From Prevotellaceae bacterium UBA2448 (GTDB lineage Bacteria > Bacteroidota > Bacteroidia > Bacteroidales > Bacteroidaceae), in assembly GCA_002342585.1 (NCBI GenBank), contig DDQG01000006.1, positions 1 through 64,000 of the forward strand: 64,000 bases of DNA, in the 5' to 3' direction. Shown here in pieces: positions 58,247 to 64,000 of the stretch; position 1 is the first letter of the stretch, and every line of letters begins with the position of its first letter. A model generated the notes under the pieces. The model saw only the letters and a program-made list of their open reading frames with translations, was not told the origin of the DNA and did not search any database. Position numbers and translations under genes: made by a program.

Positions 58247-60337
58247 CTAAAGATTAGTAATGTGAGTCTTTAAGAAATCCCCTAATCGCAATTTTGCACC
58301 TATCTCTTGTGCATTATTAATTATTTTTATATAGTCTTGATTGCTTATATGGGCTATTGTAGAGTCTATGTCTTTGAGACTGTCAACTGTTATGCCAATT
58401 TGGTGTTTGCTGACCCACTCAGCAAGTGATGATTGGCTCCACACGATTACTGGTAAGCCTGCTGCAAGGTAAAGTGAGGTCTTATGGGAAGAGTTGTAAC
58501 GGAGGTATTCGCCAAAGTCGCCTGTGCAGGAGTCGATACTGTCTCCATCCCAAACAAGTCCCCAACCTCCAGATATGGTTCCTGTCTGTTCGGGACGGAA
58601 GAATCCGGCATATTCTATGTTTGAGGTATGAGTGAGGTTAAGTGAACCATCGTGCATTCCGTACAATTTGAAGTGTGTGGTAAACGATTTTCCTTTGTCT
58701 ATCAGTTCTTTCAGGAACTGGCTTTTCGACAGGTTGCCAGCAAAGAGCACATAGTTTTTTAGAGTAAGAGTTGTTTCTGCATCTTGCATGGGGTCTGCTG
58801 AGTAGTAGTCGAAGAGCCAAAGTATGCGCATAGGAGTTGTGCAACCCAAGGCGTGAAGCCGCTCTGCCATAGCCTTGGTGTGAACCAAAAGAAGGGTGGC
58901 ATTGTTAAGTTTGCGGATTTCCTTGCTTTTCTTGTTGAACCGGATGGACTGTACGTCATGAACTACAAATATGACTTTCGCCTCCATTTTTAAGCATTTT
59001 TTTGCAAGTGACTGCATATAGTGGCGATAGAAATCTTGAATAACCACAATGTCACCAAAACGTATTTGCTTCACAATTTTCTTCACTTGTCTTTCTGCCA
59101 GATATTCAGAGAAGAAAGGGTAGTGGTGGTAGCGTTTGCCTTCACCTAAAGAGTATTTGTAGTTGTTGATGTCATATTGCTCATATCCATGGTCAGTAAA
59201 TGTGTGGAGAACATCTTGACGAGCCTTGCTTTGTGCGTTCACTTGTGCATCCAATCCCAACTTCACTATTTCATTTATGAAGAATCTGCGTTTAGACCTG
59301 TCGTTGACAGAAGGTTTTTCTACAGCTGTTTTCTGTCCTGTAAGACGAAAATATTTGTCGAGCAGCATTAACGAGATTAGGTCTTCGCGCTTTTTGTTTT
59401 GGAACTGTGCCACCCATTCGTGGGCGTGTCGAATTATGAGTTCTACTTCATTAGGATGTGCTTCGTAATACTCTATTTTCTCGATGAGATCGTGATAATC
59501 GTCGGCTATCTCTATATAGTGATAGTTGGGAATGAGTTTCCCCTCCATATACCAAGTTTCACAAGTGGGGCGCGGCATCACGGCAACACTATTTGACGAC
59601 ATAACCCATTTCAAGTTTGACGCTACATCGTTGCCTTCAAGAGCCATGATGTATCTGTATTTCAAGTGCTCATAAAGCGACATCTGTTCATATGTTGTGT
59701 CGCTCGTGCTCACAAGGTCACACCACGGGTGTTGTTTCCATTGTTCTATGAATTGCTGTCGTCTTGGTTTGCCACCGGTGTCGCCTCTGAATATTATCTT
59801 ACATTCTTTCTCATCCCATGTGAATGGATCCTTAATCCAAGTGAAATGACGTACCTTGTCAAGGTTTATCAGTATATTGTTTCTGTTCTCGTCATTAGGT
59901 AAAAGTGGGCGACTTTTGGTTATTTCAGGTACAGGAAATATGTAATTTACATCACCAGGGTTATAAGCCCAGCGTAACTGTGTCGGGAAGAATCGCAAAT
60001 ATTCGTTTGCATCGTAGAAGTATGTACTATTTACATAGTCGTGGACATACGATTCGCGTTTCCTATATGTAAAGTCTTTAATGCGTGGAGCATCATCAGG
60101 AAGGATGACGGAGTCGTGAAACTTGCAGTAGTAATCTACCCTCTGCTTTATGTAATTCTGTTCTTCGATAGGAAGATGATAAAAGCCTTCTATTTTCTTA
60201 TGTAGTTTGTGTCGGAGCCACCATGCAGGTCTCATCTCTCGCAAAAAACTTTTGAAGAAGAATATCAGGTGACTGTTCTTGCGAGTATGATTGAAAAAGA
60301 AACTCCAATAGCGTTGTATGTTCTCTTTTATCTTCAT
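58247..60337 (-). CDS. Two-domain glycosyltransferase: GT90 plus Gtf3-like
   Basis: The 696-residue protein joins two enzymes. Residues about 1-335 resemble GT90 (CAP10/LPS-modifying): IIFRGDTGGKPRRQQF (181-197) and MALEGNDVASNLKWVMSSNSV (231-251), with RPTCETWYMEG. Residues about 350-696 resemble Gtf3-type/galactofuranosyltransferase-like proteins: GDIVVIQDFY, IFVVHDVQSIR, VLFAGNLSKSQFL, GFGLVWDGDS-type segment (here GGWGLVWDGDS), and SHKTSLYLAAGLPVIVW. The linker (336-349) is short and charged. A single protein adding two sugars in succession is inferred. It lies between GT25 (10 bp) and a GT2 gene (7 bp). Confidence 0.85.
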   Translation of the reverse strand: MKIKENIQRYWSFFFNHTRKNSHLIFFFKSFLREMRPAWWLRHKLHKKIEGFYHLPIEEQNYIKQRVDYYCKFHDSVILPDDAPRIKDFTYRKRESYVHDYVNSTYFYDANEYLRFFPTQLRWAYNPGDVNYIFPVPEITKSRPLLPNDENRNNILINLDKVRHFTWIKDPFTWDEKECKIIFRGDTGGKPRRQQFIEQWKQHPWCDLVSTSDTTYEQMSLYEHLKYRYIMALEGNDVASNLKWVMSSNSVAVMPRPTCETWYMEGKLIPNYHYIEIADDYHDLIEKIEYYEAHPNEVELIIRHAHEWVAQFQNKKREDLISLMLLDKYFRLTGQKTAVEKPSVNDRSKRRFFINEIVKLGLDAQVNAQSKARQDVLHTFTDHGYEQYDINNYKYSLGEGKRYHHYPFFSEYLAERQVKKIVKQIRFGDIVVIQDFYRHYMQSLAKKCLKMEAKVIFVVHDVQSIRFNKKSKEIRKLNNATLLLVHTKAMAERLHALGCTTPMRILWLFDYYSADPMQDAETTLTLKNYVLFAGNLSKSQFLKELIDKGKSFTTHFKLYGMHDGSLNLTHTSNIEYAGFFRPEQTGTISGGWGLVWDGDSIDSCTGDFGEYLRYNSSHKTSLYLAAGLPVIVWSQSSLAEWVSKHQIGITVDSLKDIDSTIAHISNQDYIKIINNAQEIGAKLRLGDFLKTHITNL

Positions 60338-60347
60338 GGATAAAGAT

Positions 60348-61088
60348 TTATCTGAACCAATATAAGAGGTGCTTGTAGAATCGTTTATAAAACCATTTTA
60401 GGCGTTTCAGCGGACGAGGTTTAGTAGGAATCATTGTAGGCATTGAACCATCGCAACTGCATTGCACGGCAAGACAAGGGTAGCTCCAATAGTAGTTAAT
60501 CAGTCCCTGTTCTGTCAGTTTCGTATGAAAGCGATCGAGAGTGGTGTTGCATTTGTTCTTTTGTACATATTCTACAATGGTTTTTGCTGCTTTGTAGGTT
60601 ATATAATAACATCCTGCAAATCTATCACGATCTGCCCTATAGAGATGTTGTCCCTCTTTGCGTTGGCTGCGAGGCACCAATAGCAGACTGCTTTCCTCGT
60701 AATTGACCATAAGTGGCTCGTCAGCATGATAATGTTCGATTTCATCGAGGGTTTTATAAAAATTTTCTTTAAAACCGGGGAAAAGGCGAATGTCGTCTTC
60801 AAAAATCAAAGCCCCCTTAATACCCTTTTCGATGACTCGTTCGTAGGCGCGTATTCCCTTATAGGCACAACTGGTGCGGGGATATACTCCATGCATGGTC
60901 TCGGGTGTGCCGTCATCGACGAAGTATTTATCAATGATTTCTTGGGTTAGGTCTTCCATATTTCCTTCCAGAATGTACTCATAGGGAAATCCCAGCCTGT
61001 CCAACTGAGTCTGTATGAAAGCCTCACGTTCTTTTTGTCCCCGAACGTGGATGATGAATATGTTTGTGGCTTTGTCTGAAGTTGTCAT
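60348..61088 (-). CDS. Glycosyltransferase family 25
   Basis: The 246-residue protein has the GT25 pattern known from LPS galactosyltransferases: IFIIHVRGQKEREAFIQTQL, SCAYKGIRAYERVIEKG, and ALIFEDDIRLFPGF with the EDD metal site. The C-terminus is basic and aromatic (RLKWFYKRFYKHLLYWF), fitting membrane association. It is the first gene of a three-gene operon with a -7 box at 61093-61100, and it diverges from the GT87 gene. Confidence 0.92.
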   Translation of the reverse strand: MTTSDKATNIFIIHVRGQKEREAFIQTQLDRLGFPYEYILEGNMEDLTQEIIDKYFVDDGTPETMHGVYPRTSCAYKGIRAYERVIEKGIKGALIFEDDIRLFPGFKENFYKTLDEIEHYHADEPLMVNYEESSLLLVPRSQRKEGQHLYRADRDRFAGCYYITYKAAKTIVEYVQKNKCNTTLDRFHTKLTEQGLINYYWSYPCLAVQCSCDGSMPTMIPTKPRPLKRLKWFYKRFYKHLLYWFR

Positions 61089-61092
61089 GTGG

Positions 61093-61151
61093 CAAAGGTA
61101 GTGATTTTGTTTATAAAATGTGAAATGTAAAAAGTAAAATTATTAACTTTG
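61093..61151. promoter_or_regulatory. Divergent -7 boxes for the GT25 and GT87 genes
   Basis: Minus strand TACCTTTG at 61093-61100 lies 5 bp before the GT25 ATG, implying an almost leaderless mRNA. Plus strand TAACTTTG at 61144-61151 lies 17 bp before the GT87 ATG. Confidence 0.5.
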
Positions 61152-61168
61152 CAGCAAATAGCAAAGAA

Positions 61169-62452
61169 ATGTTTTTTTTAAATAAGATATTGCAACACCC
61201 TTTTTGGTATCAATACAAGACGCTGATTTCTGTGTGGATTCTCATGGTTATCATATCTGTGGGTTTGCATATGCATAATTTCAACAACTTCCTCATTTAC
61301 AAATTTACATTTTGGCATGCTTACAACGGGACAAGTTTATATGCTGCTTATCCCGAAGATCATTACGATGTAAATCACTACGGGCCTGTATTCAGTCTGA
61401 TAATGGCTCCCTTCGCTATTATACCGTCTCTATGGTTGGGAGTGTTCGTCTGGCATTTGGCATTGGCATTGTTCCTTTGGTGGGCTATTCGTCAGAGTAC
61501 CTTGACATGGGCTCAGCAGGTTGTAGCGTTTTGGTTTACTGCTCATGAAATGCTTAATGCACTTGGTATGTCGCAGTTTAATGTGGCTACAGCTGCGATG
61601 ATTCTGCTTTCATATACTGCTATACATAAAGGAAAGGATATGTGGGGAGCCTTCTGGATTGTCTTAGGCACTCTGGTGAAAATGTACGGAATGGTAGGTT
61701 TGGCTTTCTTCTTTTTTACTAAGAACAAACCGAATTTTCTGATGTGGCTCGTGGTGTGGACTGCCGTCCTTGTTGCCCTGCCTATGCCTTTCTTCGGTGT
61801 GCAATATGAGCTTGACCAATATGCGGGATGGATGAATAGCTTGATAGAAAAAGGAGGGGAAAATGCTCTGTCAGATTTCCAGAATATTTCGCTCTTGGGA
61901 TTCGTACGGAAAGTAGGGTATGCTTGTTCTGCGGGATTAAGTGCCTATTATGAAGTTTTTTGGCGACGTACCCTTCCTGATGCGTCTAACTGGTGGATGT
62001 CAACATGGAATGACCTTTGGCTTATATTGCCAGGATTGTGTTATGGGGCACTGCCTTACCTGCGCGTTGATCAGTACAAAAACTATTCATTCCAGATGAT
62101 GTGTTTGGCCTCTGTACTAATGTTTGTGAATATTTTCAGTACTGGCAGTGAAAATAGTAGCTATATAATTTCTATGCTAGGCGTTGCAATATGGTATATT
62201 GCTGTTCCGTGGAAACGCACAAAATGTGATCTGGCCTTACTGATATTCTGTTTCTTTCTCACGTCACTTTCTCCTACAGACTTGTTCCCTGAATATCTGC
62301 GTACTCATTGGATTCGTCCATTTGCTCTGAAGTCAATACCTGTTGTCATAATATGGGTAAAACTGATATACGAGATGATGACAAGAGATTATGTTTTAGA
62401 AAAATCCTTAAACGATGATACCAAAGAAGATTCATTATTGCTGGCTAAGTGA
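61169..62452 (+). CDS. GT87-type polyprenyl-phosphate-dependent membrane glycosyltransferase
   Basis: The 427-residue protein has about ten to eleven hydrophobic helices. Near the first loop it has YAAYPEDHYDVNHYGPVFSLI, with the acidic residues typical of GT-C enzymes, then GTLVKMYGMVGLAFFFF, the lysine-containing motif of the GT87/DUF2029 family. These use polyprenyl-phosphate sugars on the outer face of the inner membrane. It may use the lipid-linked sugar made by the GT2/deacetylase/GtrA trio at 46.7-48.9 kb. It overlaps the following GT32 gene by 38 bp. Confidence 0.88.
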   Translation: MFFLNKILQHPFWYQYKTLISVWILMVIISVGLHMHNFNNFLIYKFTFWHAYNGTSLYAAYPEDHYDVNHYGPVFSLIMAPFAIIPSLWLGVFVWHLALALFLWWAIRQSTLTWAQQVVAFWFTAHEMLNALGMSQFNVATAAMILLSYTAIHKGKDMWGAFWIVLGTLVKMYGMVGLAFFFFTKNKPNFLMWLVVWTAVLVALPMPFFGVQYELDQYAGWMNSLIEKGGENALSDFQNISLLGFVRKVGYACSAGLSAYYEVFWRRTLPDASNWWMSTWNDLWLILPGLCYGALPYLRVDQYKNYSFQMMCLASVLMFVNIFSTGSENSSYIISMLGVAIWYIAVPWKRTKCDLALLIFCFFLTSLSPTDLFPEYLRTHWIRPFALKSIPVVIIWVKLIYEMMTRDYVLEKSLNDDTKEDSLLLAK

Positions 62453-63155
62453 AAGTCCATTTCCTTCAAAAATTCAGAAATGTATGGACACATGGTCGAA
62501 AGTACACCCGGACTATGAGATAATACGGTGGAGTACGAAAAACTTTGACATCGATTCTGTACCATATGTACGAGAGGCATATGAGGCAAAGAAATGGGCT
62601 TTTGCTGCAGATTATATTCGTATGTATGCACTTTATACTCAGGGTGGTATATATTTGGATTCGGATGTCTTTTTGCTAAAACCTTTTGATGAGTTTCTCG
62701 ACAATTCTTTCTTCTCCAGCATGGAGTATCATCCGATTCAGATAGAGAAGTGCGGTTCGATGCAATATATCGATGTTGATGGCCGTCGTACGGCAGATGT
62801 TTTCATTGAGGGCATACAGATTCAGGCTGCAGTAATGGGTGCTGAAGCTGGCAGTCCGTTTGTGGCTGAAGTGTTGGAGTGGTATAAGGATAAACATTTT
62901 GTGAAGGAGGATGGTTCTTTGCGCACAGATGTGCTTTCTCCATATATCTATGCTCGTGTGGCAGAGAAATACGGGTTTGTATATAAAGACATAGATCAGC
63001 AACTTCCTGGACGCATTCATATATACCCATCGGAGATTTTTGCTGGAAACAAACATGAGGTGACTCCACGCAGTTATGCTATTCATATGTGTGCTCATAG
63101 TTGGCATCCTACTTTGAAGGAGAAGATAAAGAAATGGTTGGGTATTAAACGATAA
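62415..63155 (+). CDS. Glycosyltransferase family 32
   Basis: The 246-residue protein starts MIPKKIHYCWLSESPFPSKI and has AFAADYIRMYALYTQGGIYLDSDVFLLK with the DxD site (given here in two pieces: AFAADYIRMYAL and GGIYLDSDV). It is a shorter relative of the GT32 gene at 53829. It begins 38 bp inside the GT87 gene and ends 13 bp before the LpxL-like gene, so the three are probably one transcript. Confidence 0.93.
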   Translation: MIPKKIHYCWLSESPFPSKIQKCMDTWSKVHPDYEIIRWSTKNFDIDSVPYVREAYEAKKWAFAADYIRMYALYTQGGIYLDSDVFLLKPFDEFLDNSFFSSMEYHPIQIEKCGSMQYIDVDGRRTADVFIEGIQIQAAVMGAEAGSPFVAEVLEWYKDKHFVKEDGSLRTDVLSPYIYARVAEKYGFVYKDIDQQLPGRIHIYPSEIFAGNKHEVTPRSYAIHMCAHSWHPTLKEKIKKWLGIKR

Positions 63156-63168
63156 ACCAAGTTGTAAG

Positions 63169-64000
63169 ATGGGAAATTACAGTGCATACTCTACGATGAC
63201 GTTCACAGAACGCATTATTTACATTCTTTTGTATAGTTTTGCTTTCCTCCTTTCTTTGTTGCCTCTGAGTATCTTGTACTTGTTATCAGACTTTACATTT
63301 GTCATATTGTATCATATGATAAAATATCGACGTACTGTTGTGAGAAAGAACTTGCGGAAATCGTTTCCGGAGAAAACAGATGAGGAACGAACAGAGATAG
63401 AAAGAAAGTTTTATCATTTCTTTTGTGACTACATCTTTGAGACTATAAAGTTGACTACCATGAGCAGAGAAAAGATAAAGCGGCATGTTAAATATGTGGG
63501 CTTAAATCATATATATGATGCTCTGAACGAGGGACATAGTGTGGCTTTGTATTTGGCGCATTATTGCAATTGGGAATGGATAACTTCCATAGGGCTTTAT
63601 ATGCCACAGGAGGTTTTGGGCGGTCAGATTTATCACATTTTGGAGAGTAAATCATTCGATACTCTGATGCTGAAGATCCGAAGCAGGATGGGTACTGAAA
63701 ATATACCTCGTTATGACTCGTTTCGCCGTATGGTGAAGGAGTTTCGTAGTGGGCGTAAGATGGTAATCGGATTTATTTCCGATCAGGGTCCGGAGATGCA
63801 TACGATTCATCACTGGATGAATTTTCTTAATCAAGATACAGCGGTGATTACTGGTACAGAAACAGTAGCTAAAAAACTTGATTTCTCTTGTGTGTATTTT
63901 GATATTGTGCGTGAACGAAGAGGGTATTATGTCGTGAATATTATACCTTTAACCATGAATTCAGCCGATTATAAGGATTATGAAATTACAGAGATGTATT
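63169..64000 (+). CDS. LpxL/HtrB-family lipid A acyltransferase (cut by window end)
   Basis: From ATG 63169 an open frame runs to the end of the window (277 codons) without a stop. The first 45 residues contain a hydrophobic helix (ILLYSFAFLLSLLPLSILYL). The catalytic HX4E motif follows in LAHYCNWEW (His near residue 130), and IGFISDQGP matches the second acyltransferase block. Such enzymes add secondary acyl chains to lipid A. It starts 13 bp after the GT32 gene. The remaining C-terminus lies outside the window. Confidence 0.88.
   Translation, partial: MGNYSAYSTMTFTERIIYILLYSFAFLLSLLPLSILYLLSDFTFVILYHMIKYRRTVVRKNLRKSFPEKTDEERTEIERKFYHFFCDYIFETIKLTTMSREKIKRHVKYVGLNHIYDALNEGHSVALYLAHYCNWEWITSIGLYMPQEVLGGQIYHILESKSFDTLMLKIRSRMGTENIPRYDSFRRMVKEFRSGRKMVIGFISDQGPEMHTIHHWMNFLNQDTAVITGTETVAKKLDFSCVYFDIVRERRGYYVVNIIPLTMNSADYKDYEITEMY

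Overview
The window looks like a chromosomal segment of a Bacteroidales bacterium, most probably Prevotella or a close relative. Three things support this: (i) at least fifteen start regions carry the Bacteroidetes promoter signature (TTTG, about 19-21 bp, then TAnnTTTG); (ii) many proteins belong to families typical of that phylum (DUF4835, DUF3127, DUF4294, DUF6089, DUF6242, N-succinylornithine-type carbamoyltransferase ArgF', GH3-like protein, fimbrillin-like module, tandem OmpH proteins); (iii) coding density is high with AT-rich, simple-sequence gene junctions. The assignment is from memory of these families, not from a search.

Layout. 1-5.4 kb is an accessory-looking stretch: an orphan kinase-like protein with its own palindromic promoter, a possible IS end, a membrane-anchored AraC regulator, three small secreted or lipoprotein genes, a 22-bp phased palindrome array and a TraX-family membrane protein. 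5.5-16.7 kb holds housekeeping genes: purD, a DUF2520 dehydrogenase, recN, DUF4835, coaBC and dnaN; then, divergently from dnaN, a DUF3127 SSB-tailed protein, ychF, lgt, argF' and recX. 16.7-25.5 kb is a minus-strand run: acpP, fabF, an RNase III-HAD fusion, GH3, an Ig-like lipoprotein, an S41 protease and a small membrane protein. 26.0-27.5 kb is rpsO plus a SAM methyltransferase. 27.5-39.5 kb is a long, tightly packed minus-strand run for envelope biogenesis: DUF6242, DUF6089, uppS, bamA, three Skp/OmpH proteins, murI, a split chromate transporter, a PfkB kinase and a DEAD-box helicase. 39.7-46.5 kb is central metabolism (2-oxoacid:ferredoxin oxidoreductase, pckA) with a SpoU methyltransferase, DUF4294, a HAD phosphatase and an unannotated small-RNA candidate. 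46.7-64 kb is a surface-glycan and LPS locus: a GtrA/GT2/deacetylase trio, an LTA-synthase-like enzyme, an MsbA-like exporter, nine glycosyltransferase genes and an LpxL-like acyltransferase cut by the window end.

How the genes work together. BamA, Skp-like chaperones, UppS, MurI, Lgt, the MsbA-like exporter, the glycosyltransferases and the LpxL-like protein all build the cell envelope. The GtrA/GT2/deacetylase operon together with the GT87 enzyme could be a polyprenyl-phosphate-linked amino-sugar route for decorating lipid A or LOS; that is an inference.

The observations I rate highest are: the RNase III-HAD fusion; Ser instead of Pro at the specificity position 90 of ArgF'; a 75-nt promoter-hairpin-T-tract transcription unit at 44.0 kb; a terminator-like hairpin between acpP and fabF; intrinsic terminators embedded inside neighbouring coding sequences (26.3, 27.3 and 16.6 kb); the orphan polyvalent-protein-type kinase; a DUF3127 protein ending in an SSB-type tail next to dnaN; a Tyr/Asn-rich duplicated insert in the BamA barrel; and a GT90-Gtf3-like fusion. 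I saw no tRNA, rRNA, CRISPR array or intact insertion sequence.
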